From: Benincasa hispida
Taxonomy: Eukaryota; Streptophyta; Magnoliopsida; Cucurbitales; Cucurbitaceae
Length of the DNA stretch: 64,000 bases
Reading direction: 5' to 3'
NCBI RefSeq assembly: GCF_009727055.1
Contig: NC_052359.1
Coordinates: forward strand, 66,444,767-66,508,766
Shown: positions 32,901 through 44,880 of the stretch, piece by piece
Position numbering within the stretch: the first letter of the stretch is position 1
Layout of the letters: each line of letters begins with the position of its first letter
Notes under the pieces: generated by a model
What the model was told of the DNA's origin: nothing
The model's input: only the letters and a program-made list of their open reading frames with translations
Databases searched by the model: none
Position numbers and translations under genes: made by a program

Positions 32901-33359
32901 TTTTTAAGTATTTTATGGATAGTTGAAAGTAGAATTTTTCAATCAATGTTTATAATATTTTAACCATGATATTAAATTTTCGTAGACATATTTATATTTT
33001 CATATATATTTCTGAATTTTGATATAGATATAGGAATAAATTGACATTTCTACTCTATCGTAAAACATAAAATAAAATAAAATAAAATAAACAATAAATT
33101 GTCACTAATGTAATAAACATGTTGACTAGTTTAAAAGTATAAAATATTTATTTATTAATTGAAATGATTTTTTTAATTTTGAATTTTATAATTATTTAGT
33201 TAATCGACATTAATATTCTATTGATATTTTCATATACAATCTTTTTTTAGACAACAAGACCTAACAATCTCGAAGGATAAAATTTCTAGTAATAAAATGG
33301 CAACTAGAAATCAACCACTTTGAAATACTAGAATGCCAAGAGAATGAAATCAAAGAGCA

Positions 33360-33560
33360 TTTGCACCTAACAAGAGTATGCGCAAACGAATTCTAATCTT
33401 GATGGACGAAGCGAAAAGAGAAAGAAGAAAAATATGAGGTCCATTTTTAGATATCTGTTAGAAAAACCCGAACCTCTAAAGAAGGCTCCAGCAACCTATT
33501 GATCACATTAATAAAAACTCGACAACTAGAGAAAATTGTATAGACCGACACCCCATACTA
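33360..33560 (-). pseudogene. RNase H-like domain relic (RVT_3 / non-LTR retroelement type)
   Basis: On the - strand one frame reads RVFINVINRLLEPSLEVRVF, then a stop, then FSFRFVHQD, a stop, and NSFAHTLVR. This resembles the C-terminal half of plant RNase H domains found in LINE polyproteins and standalone RVT_3 genes (V-x-x-I-N..., then V-x-R-x-x-N-x-x-A-H-x-L-A). At least two in-frame stops and no flanking reverse transcriptase are visible, so it is a short fossil. The call rests on motif spacing only. Confidence 0.4.
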
Positions 33561-35103
33561 CCAAGCAAAGGATAGTCCCTCAATTACCACAACCACCTCA
33601 GACACACGTATGAGCTAAAAAGAATCACAAAACAAACAAAGAAATATCAAACAAAGTATAGCTAAACTAATTTAAGCATATACCTTTTCCCAACTAAAAG
33701 TGAAACATAAAAAGAAGGGGTGCAACTCCCTACTATACCAAATGAAAATTTGTCACGTGACAATTAACTTTTTTTTAAAAAAATTATTTCAGATTTATCT
33801 TTTTATGTGTGTAGAGAAATGGGGAGCATGTAATATGTTTCACCCAAGTATTGCTCTAAAAATAATCCAAAAAATGAAAGTATATTTATTTTTGTTAGTC
33901 TCTAAATTTAAAGGTTAATTTCTATCTGGTTCATAAGTTTTGAAATGTTAAGTTTTTTTATGGATAACCATTTCATTTTTGGATTTTTAAAATTATGTTT
34001 ATTTTTTCACCATTTCATTTTCATAATTATCATCTTTACTAAGTAAATATTTAAAGGTTAATTTTTTAAATTTCTAAAACTTGTGAAGACACTTTTAAAA
34101 AGTTGACGATAAAATGGTATTTATAAGTTTATTTTTTTTTTTTTCAAATAAAAGTCAAATAATTATCAAATGACCTAATTTTTTATCTTCACTTTTCATT
34201 TGATTCCTATATTTTAATATTATACATTTTTCACTTTTGATTATTGGAGTTAAATTTTAGTCAAATAATTTTGATATAGAATTTTAAATTTTTAGTTTGT
34301 GATGGAAAATTAAATAATTAATTGTTCTAAATTAATTGATAGGAAATTAATACATAGGTCTAAATGTTGTACTGCTAGACTAAAAAGAGAAAAAGAGAGG
34401 GAGACAATCCCAGTAAATAATTTTTTCAACATTTTCAGATATTTTTATTTGTCAAATGTTAGAAATAAAATGAAATATTAAAAATTGCTGGCAAATTTTT
34501 TTAAAAAGAAAAAAGAAGAAGAAAAAAAGAAAAGTGGGAATAAAATATCAATAAAGACGATCTACAAATCAACTATAGATGCATTAAATTTGCATCAACA
34601 ACCAACATTGAATTGCATATAAAATCAATCTCGATTCGTCATCAATTTTATACATAATTGGCAGAGATATTTATTTATTTATTTATGATTGAATTATTAA
34701 AAAATATATATATATATATACCCTACAACTTTAACATTTATTTCAAAAATACTTTTTGAAATTACAATATTACTTTCGAATTTTCATTAAATATTTCAAA
34801 AATGTACCTAGAATAAAAATTCTTTACAAATTTTAGACAACATATAAAATAGTTTGTCAGCAACCTAGAACGAAAATTTGAAACATCATATTATTTTAGG
34901 TTATCATCACATAACACAGTTTTAAGTGTTCGATTTCTTTTATTCCAAAAGATTTCTACTCCAAAGACATCAATTTTGTGAAATAAAATGTTTATGAAAG
35001 TTAGAGGTATTATAGCTTTTGAAAAATACAGGTTTACGTATATTTTAGACAAACGACAACACGCAGTGGTTTCTTTTTTTGGATACAGATGATCTACATT
35101 GTT
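33561..35103. other. AT-rich spacer, no gene seen
   Basis: Homopolymer-rich sequence with a short (TA)n tract at about 34702-34721. No supported coding, RNA or transposon structure was found. Confidence 0.5.
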
Positions 35104-35520
35104 GCCCTAATTTTTGAAAATAATGAAGGAGACCTTTCACCATTGTCAAAACATACCAACAACGTATTAATTATCCATACTACCCCTTGTACACCATTAA
35201 TGAGGGTCCAGGGCGGTGACTGGTGAGTACAATCACAAGTGAGAGAGTGAGGAAAATAACTAATGAGAGAGCGAGGAGGAGCATGAACACCCGAGAGGAT
35301 AAACTTTAATATGTGAGAGCACTATTATATATTTTTATTATTTGAGCATGAGCGTGAAGGGGAGAGAAAAAATCCTAGCTTGCGAGAGAACTATTGCACA
35401 AATGACATTAATTTCGCGTTCACTAAACTCGCAAAAAGGATAGTATGAATAATTAACACGCTCTTAATACACTCTAACGATAACAAAACGACATTTTTAT
35501 CATTTTCGTAAATTATGGTA
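35104..35520. repeat. Imperfect inverted repeat, MITE-like
   Basis: The left arm ends CGTATTAATTATCCATACTACC (35163-35185). The right arm begins GATAGTATGAATAATTAACACG (35439-35460), its near complement. Outward similarity continues weakly for about 60-80 bp on each side. The centre contains GAGAGAG-rich sequence. No target duplication was identified. Confidence 0.5.
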
Positions 35521-36259
35521 AATAGCATTACGGTCGGAAAATTAAAGTCATCCATAGAAGAAGTCGAAAATTCAAAGGGATTTGTTAAAAATTATAATCT
35601 AGCTCTAATTTATTTAGTTAGTTAGGTTGAGCTATAATTTTTTAATTAAGCATTAATTAGAGACAATGATTAGTAAATAAAATTAGGAGAGAGAGAATGA
35701 GCGAGTGAGCCGACAGGAAAAGCACGTGGGAAGAGGAATGTGTTATTCACGCTCCTTTTAGTGCGTGAGTGGAGAGAGGTTCGGCCTTCGACGTCGTTTC
35801 GTACCGTAATTAAATTATTTTCTTTATAAATATAAATATTTGGTCGTGCGGTGGCGACGTATCACCGGCAGGGAGGTTAGTTGTCGCCATCAGCCGTCGG
35901 CTTTCTTCTTTTTGCTGCGACGGAGGCCTTGGCTCACCTTTTACTTTACTTCCCCACCAAACTTTTTATTTATTTATTTTTTACTTTTTATTTATTTATT
36001 TTTTACTTTTTAAGTCCCCTCAATATTTTTTTTTGTCCAGAAAAAAAAGAGGAAAAGTTAATTTTACTACCACTTCACTCTTTAAAAAAAAGTGTTCCAT
36101 TATTTATTAATTTAATTCTATTTTAATAGTTTTCTTAATTATTTAAGATTACATTTCTAAATCCTATTTAACCTCTCTACTTACATAAAAAAAAAGTTAG
36201 GGAATTTTTTAATTGATCAAATATAAGAATGATGGAATTGGCAATATAATATATATATT
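35521..36259. other. Spacer, no gene seen
   Basis: Mostly AT-rich. A GC-richer patch at 35840-35935 reads like a coding or leader fragment but no family could be recognised, and its + frame soon becomes poly-Phe/Leu from T-rich sequence. Confidence 0.4.
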
Positions 36260-36266
36260 TAAAAAA
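36260..36266 (-). terminator. Pol III terminator of tRNA-Cys
   Basis: On the - strand a run of T residues begins at the discriminator base and continues immediately after the tRNA, the normal stop signal for RNA polymerase III. Confidence 0.85.
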
Positions 36267-36338
36267 AGGGCCCAACCGGGTTTGAACCGATGACCTCTTG
36301 ATCTGCAGTCAAATGCTCTACCACTAAGCTATGGACCC
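36267..36338 (-). tRNA. tRNA-Cys(GCA)
   Basis: A 72-nt cloverleaf on the - strand. The acceptor stem GGGTCCA pairs with TGGGCCC with one G-U pair, and the discriminator base is U. The anticodon loop CTGCAGA gives anticodon GCA, which reads UGC/UGU cysteine codons. The T arm is ATCGG-TTCAAAC-CCGGT with one G-U pair. The internal promoter boxes are intact: A box TAGCTTAGTGG and B box GGTTCAAACCC, one change from the GGTTCGA consensus. No intron, as expected for this isoacceptor. It stands alone in AT-rich DNA with a T-run terminator, so it is probably functional. Confidence 0.95.
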
Positions 36339-36795
36339 TCAATTGATCAAAATCTATTTTAAATTTATTTCTTCATTATTAATTAATTGGTTAAACATAC
36401 ATCATTTGACCTTGAACTTTTTTTATTTATGTCTATTTGATCGTTGGACTTTCAAAAGTACCTAATAAATTCTTAAATTTTCAATTTTATATCTAATAGA
36501 TCATTAAATTGTCCTTTCGTATTTGATAAATCATTGACAAAATCAAAATTTTAAAAAATTAACTTATAAGAAATGACAACATTTCAACTACATATCTTAC
36601 AAATGTCAATTTTAAAGAAAAATTTATGCTTTCTCATGATTCAAATTTTTGCATGGTTTTTATTTCAATTTTACCTTTAGATTGCTGATTTTTTTTTTTC
36701 TTGTACAATTTATGTATATTGTTTCTCTAATTTAATCAAATTGAGCTTAAAATTGTATCATTTTTTCAATTTATATAGAAAAATTATTTTAAATG
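36339..36795. other. AT-rich spacer, no gene seen
   Basis: Contains TTGGACTTTCAAAAG- and GATCATTAAATTG-like words typical of low-complexity plant spacer. Nothing else was found. Confidence 0.45.
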
Positions 36796-36799
36796 ATAA

Positions 36800-36978
36800 A
36801 ACTGTAAAAAATGTTTACAATTAATAACAAAATATCACAGTCTATATGTGATAGACAACAATAAACTACTATATGTATCTATTTATGTCATGATAGACAT
36901 AGATAATAGTCTATCGCTTTCTATTGCGGTAGACTGTGATATTTTACTATTAGTTGTAAATATTTTGATTCTTTTTTC
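36800..36978. repeat. Hairpin MITE-like element, TATCACAGTCTA arms
   Basis: The left arm TTTACAATTAATAACAAAAT followed by ATCACAGTCTA pairs with TAGACTGTGATATTTTACTA followed by TTAGTTGTAAAT on the right (arms about 38 bp). The loop carries GATAGACA/TCTATC words like those in the DUF1985 introns. Confidence 0.65.
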
Positions 36979-37261
36979 TATATTTAAAAACAATCCATTT
37001 ATCTATTGTTTTTTTTTTTTTTTAAAAAAAGGCAAGACCAAAATCTTTAGTTAATTTCAATGGAAATCAAAATTTTGTGTAACAATTAAGTGGATACTAA
37101 AATTGCTATATATATATATATTATATATATTTTTGTGGTTCCTTCAAGGCCATGTTTTATTTTTAGTTTTCTATTAATGTATGTAACTACTTATTTAAGG
37201 TTTATGGTTTAATTTAACAAAATTGAAAATTTAAGTTAAAATTTATTGTTTTAGTTATAGG

Positions 37262-37706
37262 GTAATAGTTAGGGGTTGGCAAATTTTCGCAGGGTCCCGC
37301 TCGGATTAGGACAGAGAATCCCCGGTTTAATCGAGGATGGGGTCAAACCGGAAATTTTTTTTTGGGGCCCCCGCCCGACCCCGATTAGTTATATTTTTAA
37401 TATTTTTATAAATATATATTTATAATATATAAAATAACTTATTTATATGTATGTTTATAATGTATACTATAGACTTATAATGTTGTAAGCCCAATATTGA
37501 ATATATAAATTCTAAATTTAAGCCTAAAAATCAAGCCCAAACTTAAAAAATTAAAAGAAAAAATGGAAAATCCCCACGAGGATCTAATAGGAGATTCCCC
37601 CGAGGACCCGTTTCCCCGACGGAGAATTCCTGCCTCCAAATGACGGGTATGGGGGCGAGGATGGGGGGAATTTTCCCCCGGCCCCATTGCCAACCCTAGT
37701 AATAGT
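37262..37706. mobile_element. Non-autonomous hAT element (429 bp) with 8-bp TSD
   Basis: The element at 37270-37698 is flanked by perfect 8-bp direct repeats GTAATAGT (37262-37269 and 37699-37706), the size typical of hAT. The termini are TAGGGGTTGGCAA and, inverted, TAGGGTTGGCAA. Subterminal parts are GC-rich (GGGGCCCCCGCCCGACCCC) and loosely inverted; the core is AT-rich. No transposase. The open frame at 37475-37693 (-) is a by-product of the subterminal sequence. Confidence 0.92.
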
Positions 37707-38427
37707 AATTTTGTTTGATGAACTTTTTAATCAAAATTTTGAATCTGAATGGGTGGGAGTGACGATATATAACGCAATATAACTTTTGACATTTATATTA
37801 TCTTTAAAATATTGTTTTAGTGAATTCCTTATTAGCTTTAAATATTAATAGGAAAAAAGAAAAGTTATCTTTTTTTAGACTTTGAATTTTGAAGAGCATG
37901 TGCGTTTGATCTTTGAATTTTCAAAATATACATTTACTCTAAATTTTGAAGAATATGTGTGCTTGATCTTTTACTCTAAGTTTTGTACTTTTAACTACCA
38001 AAAATGTCCCTAGCCCACATGCGGATAACCCACAACTTGGCCGATTAATTACGATTAATCGGATTACCCATCAACTGGCCCGATATCACTCACGCCTGCC
38101 TCTTCTTCTTCCCATTTCTTCTTCCAACGACTTCTTCTTCATCAAACAATGCACGATAACAATCTATCGTCATCTATCTCGACGATCGTTCTTCTTCCAT
38201 TGCTTCTCCTTCTTCTACTGGCCATCTTCTTCTTCTTCCTCTATCGCTACTGCTCAATCTACTTCTCCCATTGCTACCAAATCTTCCGTTGTTTCTTCTT
38301 CAAGGTTACAATCTATTATCAAATCAACTTTTCAAGGTTATAATCATTTTCTTTTATTTTCATTTTATCAACTCTTCCATTTAATCATAGTTATTAAACC
38401 TTATTAAACCTAATTTTGTTTAAATAG
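37707..38427 (+). other. Spacer and CT-rich leader of DUF1985 gene copy B
   Basis: AT-rich up to about 37970. Then a GATTAATTACGATTAATCGG palindrome and a CTTCTT-rich stretch (38095-38280), equivalent to positions 1-300 of copy A. No reliable coding. Confidence 0.4.
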
Positions 38428-38589
38428 ATGGTAAGAAAAAAAACAAAAAGTGATCAAAGCTAAATCATCAACAAGCAAAGAAAACAAAGGAAAAGGAAAG
38501 AAAATAATGAAACCTAAATCATCAATGAGCAGATCAAAAGGAAACATAATAAAATATGAAGAGAAGAAGAATGTAAAACCAAAGTATTT

Positions 38590-40018
38590 GTGATAGAGAA
38601 TGATAGTGTATTATCACTGTCTGTCATAAATAGATGGTGACAAAACCACTATTTTGTTGATTATTGATTGTTGTTGGTAGATAATGTTAATGGTTTCCAC
38701 TTTCTAAATATTTTGTTGTTGTTGGTAGATAGTTTTATGTCTTGTTCATTTTCTATCTCCATGTATCAATAGAACTTAACATCAATACATATTTGTCTAT
38801 CTGAGATAGAAAGAGGTAGAATACTATTTCTATCTATATATGGTAGACAGAGACTGAGATAGAAAGAGATAAAATACTATCTTTGTCTCTCTGAGATAGA
38901 CAGTGATAGAGTTCTATCATTGTCTAATCATTGTCTATCTGAGATAGACAGTGATAGAATTAAACAATAATATCAATTTGTATATAGTTTACACTTTTTT
39001 TTTTTTTTTTGTTGGTAGATAGTTTCATGTTTTGTTCATAACTTATTTAATAGATACTTGTTTATCTGAGTGTATCTATTGATAACTTTGAATTGAGATA
39101 AATAGAGATAGAGTACTATCAGTGTCTATCTAGGACAAACAATGATAGTCCTCTGTTAGTCTCTATCTAAAATAAACAGAGATATAATACTATCTCTGTC
39201 TTTCTGAGATAGACAGTGATAGAATTGTATCAATGTCTATCTAAGATAGATAAAGATAGAATATCATCTCTTTGTACTTGAGATAGATAGTGATAAATCT
39301 GAGATAGACAGTGATAGACTTCAATGATAAATAGTAATATTAATTTATATATGGTTTGCACTCTATATTTTTTGTTGTTGGTAGATAGTAGTATGCTCCG
39401 TTCATTGTCTTGTTGTGCATTTATGCTTATTTAATAGATACTTGTTTATTTGAGTGTATCTATTGATAACTTTGAATTGAGATAGACAGAGATGGAGTAC
39501 TATCATTATCTATCTAGGATAAACAGTGATAGTCCTCTATCAGTGACTATCTAAGATAGAGAGATAGAATACTATCTCTATCTATTTGAGATAGACAATG
39601 ATAAAGTTCTATCATTATCTATCTGAGACAGTGATAGACTTCAATGATAAATAGTAATATCAGTTTGTATATGGTTTGCACTATATATATATATATATAT
39701 ATTGTTATTGGTAGATAGTGTTATGTTTTGTTCATTGTCTTGTTGTGCATTAATGCATATTTAATAGATACTTATTTATATGAGTGTATCTATTGATAAC
39801 TTTGAATTGAGATAGACAGAGATAAAGTACTATAATGTCTATCTGGAATAAACAATGATAGTCCTCTACCAATCTCTATTTGAACTAGACAGAGATAAAA
39901 TACTATCTCTGTCTATCTGAGATAGATAGTGACAAAGTTCTATCATTGTCTATCTGAGATAGACAATGATATACTTCAACGATAAATAGTAATATCAGTT
40001 TGTATATGGTTTGCACTT

Positions 40019-40075
<57 letters not shown>

Positions 40076-40430
40076 ATATATATATATATTGTTGGTAAAT
40101 AATGTTATGTTCTATTCAGTCTTGTTGTGCATTGATGCTCATAGATACTTCTTTATCTGAGTGTATCTATTGATAGCTTTGAATTGAGATAGATAGAGAT
40201 AAAATTCTATTAGTGTCTATTTGAGATAGATAGAGATAGAATACTATCTCTGTCTATCTGAGATAGATTGTGATATATGGAATTCTATCATTGTCTATAT
40301 AAGATAGACAGAGATGAAATATTATCTTTGTCTATTTGAGATAGACAATGATGTATTGCATTCTATCATTGTCTATCTAAGATAGACAAGATAGAATATT
40401 ATTAATGTCTATCAATAGATTATAGATAAT
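38590..40430. repeat. Intronic tandem array of about 300-380-bp units rich in GATAGACA palindromes
   Basis: Five loosely repeated units, marked by GTTGGTAGATAGT or close variants at about 38716, 39010, 39378, 39709 and 40090. Each is followed by GTGTATCTATTGATA and then a ladder of TCTATCTGAGATAGACAGTG words. Units differ by point changes, indels and embedded microsatellites: (TA)n at 39683-39702, (CT)n at 40024-40071, (TA)n at 40073-40089. Confidence 0.8.
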
Positions 40431-40522
40431 ACATAATGATTTTATTGATATTTATCTTGCTAGTTGTTAGTGTTATTCAAATTTTACTTTTTAACGTATT
40501 GTTAAATATATTTTTTCACCAG

Positions 40523-40873
40523 GTGGAACATGAATTAATTATGGAAAACGAGAATAGAAACTTAAGAGTTGTTGTGTACTTTAGTATAACGGTGTTGAAT
40601 TTGATAAGGAAAAAATTAGAAAAATTGTTTCCTCACGTTTTAAATGATCCATTTGGACACTTTCTTAATATTAAAATGGCCAAAATACCCAACCAATTCC
40701 TCAACTACTTAGTAAGAAGGCAATGGTATACAAAGAGGTTGAATGTCCTAGCATTCAACTTTAATGACCGTATAGCAGAATTTGAATTGAAGGAATTTTG
40801 TTTAATAACTGGATTGAAAGGCCACAAATTCCTTCAATTAGATTTAGGAGAAAGAAAAATGTCAGAACTTTAA
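40523..40873 (+). pseudogene. DUF1985 domain exon of copy B, intact frame
   Basis: About 117 residues in an open frame after the CACCAG acceptor. It holds the basic region, then the DUF1985 core with EFELKEFCLITGLKGHKF, ending LGERKMSEL and TAA, followed by a 27-T run. The corresponding copy A exon has several stops. Family role: DUF1985 is a domain of unknown biochemical function, usually N-terminal to Ulp1-like cysteine proteases in MULE-captured plant genes. Confidence 0.75.
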
Positions 40874-41795
40874 AATGTTTTTTTTTTTTTTTTTTTTTTT
40901 TTTTGTTCATGATGATCATATAACTAGGAGAGATATAAAGAGAACTTTGAAAGTACTACGCAATGAGAAAGACTCTTTGAAAGTTAAATTAGTCAATCTT
41001 TATATCCTAGAAGCTCTTTTAATCCCCAAGCAATAACAAAACCATATCAATTTAAAACATCTAGACATTTTGGACGATAAACAAGCTTTCAAAGACTATC
41101 ATTGGGAAAGATTGTCTCACACCTTGACCTATCAATTCTTTAAAAGAGCATCATATACTGAGAAGGATGTTGTCTACCTTCAAGTATTCATATTAGCATT
41201 AGTTTATTGGGCTTTTGAGACAATCCCAAAACTTTCCGATTTAGATGTTGGATTTGGAAAGAAACTTGGAATCGGAGGTCCAAGAATCATCACATGGGAG
41301 TTCGCTTGGAGTCAAATGAGTGGAGGACTTTAAATGATAACATTTTTGAAACATAAGATGTAAGTAATTCCTTAAATGAGAATATTTTCATTGTCTATCA
41401 CTTTAAAGATAGCCAGTGACAGAGTTCTATCACTATCTATCACCGATGTTGCTATCTTTTTTCTCTAATAATTTAACATCTGTTTACTTGTAGTTTTGTA
41501 TGACACCACTGCATCCAACAGAAGAATAATCTCAATCAACTTTCAAATATTTCATAGAACTTGAGATAGATAAGGAGAAAGAGAGGGAAAAAGAGGGGGA
41601 ATGAACCCCAAAAAAAAATGAATAATTTGAAGAAAAAGGAGATAGAAAAATGAAAGAAATTAGTGAACTAAGAAAAGACCAACCGAAAATAGTAGAAGAA
41701 CAAAATGTTTTGAAACAAGGCCAAGAAGAAATCAGAAGAATGTTAAGGTCAATTATGGAAAGTCTAAATAGTAGACTTCCATTTGAAGATCTTCC

Positions 41796-43195
41796 ACAAC
41801 TGTTGGATCGATATGGCAACCCTAGAGGAGGTGAATAAGGTTTAATTAAACTTTTTTTTTCTAAATTAACCCAATTAAACTAATTAATACACTTTTTATA
41901 AATAATAAGAAAAATTCAATTTATGCAACAAATAAGATGACAAAAATGTGATAATTTAATTCTATCAAATTTTAGCAAATAAATAAGAACAAACTAAAAC
42001 ATACAATAAATTGCTTAAATTAATTACAAAAATAAAAAGGAAATAGTTAAAGAAGAAGACACCTTAATTTTTATAGTGGTTCGGTCAAACTCGACCTACT
42101 CCACTCTCCAAGCGCCTCTTGAGAATTTGAACAAAAATTTTCCGACTCTTTCCACGGATTAGAGCCCAACCGTTACACCACCGCTCCTTTTACGGGTTCA
42201 AGAGAAAACCCGATCCTTTCTACGGTTTAGGATCAAACCGTTACAAATGTTGGAATTTTTTAAGAACACAATACAACTCTCACTAGAGTGGATTTACAAG
42301 TTTAAGCACTCAACAAGTTTATCCTCACAATACAATAACACTCTCTCAAGAATAAGATGAAAAGAAAAAAAAAGGGGGGAACTTAGAGAGAGTAATAATG
42401 GAACTTTTGAGTTTTGGAAGATTTTGAAATGTAAAATTTATTTGTTTAAAATTGGAGAGGAAGATGGTTATATAGAGATGAAAATTTTTTTAGAAACCAC
42501 AATTAATTTGGACTATTGGATTTTGGAAAAGAAAAATCAATGGTGGAGATTTAAACTAAATTAGTCGTTAGATACAAACAAAATATAATATTAAATTCTT
42601 TTCTTTTGAAATTCATTTCTTTTTAAAATTAATCCAAACAAATAAAAAAAAACATACTATGTGTCAAAAACTAGCCGTTAGACACAAACATAAAATAATA
42701 TTAAATTCATTTTCCTTTTAATTCATTTTATTTTAAATTCATTCTCTTTAAAGTCAATCCAAAAATAAAAAACATACCATGTGTAAAAAACTAGCCGTTT
42801 AGACATAAAATAATATTAAATTTATTTTCCTTTTAATTTTTTTTAATTTCAATTTTTTATTTTAAATCAATCCAAAAATCAAAAGTCCATCATATGTTAA
42901 TCTCTTAATGATCCACCATTCAACCAATATGTTGCCACATGTTTACATGCAAATGGTCTGGTTATGCCACGTCATCCACCACAGTATTTTCTCTATAGAT
43001 GTGTTTCGGTCATATCGTCTTCGTTTTAGCTCCGATTTGAGTGATTCAAGAGGTGTTGGAATCGTTGTTCCGAGCTCTACGCTATGGACATATTAAAATA
43101 CTAAGATTTTCAGTAATTAAAAATTGAGTTTGTTATCATCAAAACATTGATTAATTAATTAATTTGAGATTAAGGGCCAAAAAGCCAACAACAAC
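41796..43195. mobile_element. Solo LTR (1390 bp) inside the coiled-coil exon of copy B
   Basis: TGTTGGATCGATATGGCAAC at 41801 to AAAAAGCCAACA at 43190. TG...CA ends and 5-bp duplications ACAAC at 41796-41800 and 43191-43195. The right copy lies in a (CAA)n-like tract, so that match is less informative, but copy A sequence resumes right after it. The TGTTGGAT-start and CCAACA-end fit a Copia LTR on the + strand. No internal region remains, so it is a solo LTR formed by LTR-LTR recombination. Confidence 0.85.
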
Positions 43196-43444
43196 AACAA
43201 CAGAAAGAAAAAGAGCATGAAGGTGTGAAACCGCCTTATTGTAGCCTTCAAAATTTGGAAGAAAGTGATGATATTAATACAATGGTTGACTATGTAATAG
43301 CATATCTATCTGGCGTAAGTACTTGTATTGTTATATACTATCTTAATATTATGTTTTTTAAGTTTCTTACTTTTCTTTCTTTATTACATTTAAATAAATG
43401 TAACCATACATTTACTAAATAAATTTTCTTTCCTTTTTAGACCC

Positions 43445-44778
43445 TGAAGGAATAGTAAAGTTTTGCAGCAGAAGTGGGGATCATTTCCAATTTTGATTTC
43501 TATACAAAATTGAAATTCATAGAACCAAATTATGCCTTAACATAGTTTTACAACATGCATATAAGAGGAGGAATAAGGTTAGAATTTCAAGAAAACTTAC
43601 CATTGAAGAACCATTCTACATGAAATCCCCTTTCCAAAACGTTCACGATCAATCACGAATCGAGCACCGTCAATGAAGCCACCACCACAAGAATTTCCTC
43701 TGTATTCTCTTTAGGGAAAGGAGAGATCTTAGGAAATTTTCTAGAACTTTAGATACAACACTATGAGAGTAAGAGACTAAAAAATCTTCTATGAAGAAGA
43801 TAATCTCATCCAAAATCAAACTGCCCATTCCCTACATGATTAATTGAGAAAGAACTAAGGGAAGGAAATTTATTTCCCTCCCTTTAATTTTGAAAATTAT
43901 AACAAATTAAAATTATTATTATTATTATAATTATTATATATAATAACTAACTTATTATATATATATATATATGCTATATCATATATAACCCATAACCTCT
44001 AGTTTTTATATTGTATCAAATACAATATAACTTATAGCTTTTAATTCACTCAATCAATCAAGGTGTTCAATATAAATCACATGAATACTAAATTTAATTA
44101 TATGAGTCTCATACATATAATTAGTATTTGAATCATATTCAAATAATTAATTCCTCTCATAATAAATTTTATATTATAATTTTTCAAATACATTATATTA
44201 ATTATATTACATATAATTAATTTAACTTAATTATATCGTATATAATTAATTCCTTCAATCAATTCAAACAATTCAAATTAATCCAAAATTTATTCTCAAT
44301 AATCCATGTTGAGCTACAGAGAGGACCTTATGGACCTGTAGATTTAAGCTCAAATTGTACTTGAATAATTAATTAAACTTCTTTAATTAAATTAGTCAAC
44401 ATCCATTAACTATCGGTTACTCTACTAAAGATTGACAGTTGCACTCTTTGCATAAGAGATAAATTTTTGTGTCCATTGGATATAACTAGTCAACAGTGCA
44501 ATAACCCTTCACAAATTGCTCGTAAGTACAACTAGGCCAAAATTATCGTTTTGCCTCTATAGTTACATCTAACTCTTTAAGTACTGCTGATCCCTTTAAT
44601 GAACAATAAGTCATAGTCCAACTATGACCAAACTCCTCTCGTGCCAAGCGAGGGTGTGGCGTCACATTGTTCAACCCCCGAAATCAGCCCTTAAGGGAGA
44701 AATTTATCTACTCACCCCAACATTAACGAAGGAGTGAAATTTTGTCTTCTGTAGCTGTGTTCCCAGTTACCCAATCAA
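43445..44778 (-). mobile_element. Truncated Copia-type LTR F
   Basis: It starts TGAAGGAATAG at 43445 (the - strand LTR end). It aligns with LTR E through ACCATTGAAGAACC, ACTATTCCCTCTAATG-type and GTAGCTGTGTTCCCAGTT blocks, then stops at about 44778, well short of the TGTTGGG end. The missing portion (about 500 bp by comparison with E) was deleted, and GATAGACA repeat sequence follows directly. Confidence 0.75.
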
Positions 44779-44880
44779 AGTTCTATCTTTGTCTATCAGA
44801 GATAGACAAAGATGGGCATCTATCTTTGATAGATAGAGATAAAGTTCTATCTTTGTCTATCAGTGATAGATAAATAATAA
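44779..44880. repeat. GATAGACA repeat block
   Basis: A ladder of TCTATCTTTGTCTATCAGAG and GATAGACAAAGATGG words, palindromic as in the DUF1985 introns. It is probably a further piece of copy B intron beyond LTR F. Confidence 0.65.

Larger units (their letters stand above)
38428..43444 (+). pseudogene. DUF1985-type MULE-borne gene, copy B
   Basis: The better-preserved relative of copy A. The first exon starts at the ATG at 38428 and is lysine-rich but stop-broken (TAA after few codons, TGA near 38593). A long repeat-filled intron follows to the CACCAG acceptor at 40522. The DUF1985 exon (40523-40873) reads PFGHFLNIKMAKIPNQFLNY and LAFNFNDRIAEFELKEF followed by CLITGLKGH, the family core. The next coding block (about 40935-41361) has LTYQFFKRASYTEKDV, LALVYWAFETIPKL and PRIITWEF, with a frameshift before the GTAAGT donor at 41362. 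A charged coiled-coil exon (about 41495-41800, LKQGQEEIRRMLRSIMESL) is interrupted by a solo LTR, resumes at 43191 and ends at a donor at 43315. A final acceptor at 43440 is cut off by LTR F after 4 bp. Dead gene, no Ulp1 domain seen. Confidence 0.7.

Noticed and set aside
37475..37693. 72-codon Pro/Gly-rich frame
   Set aside because: Produced by the GC-rich subterminal sequence of the hAT element.
38590..40430. Considered as a CRISPR array or centromeric satellite
   Set aside because: Units are diverged, of unequal length, without unique spacers, and lie in an intron of a plant gene relic.
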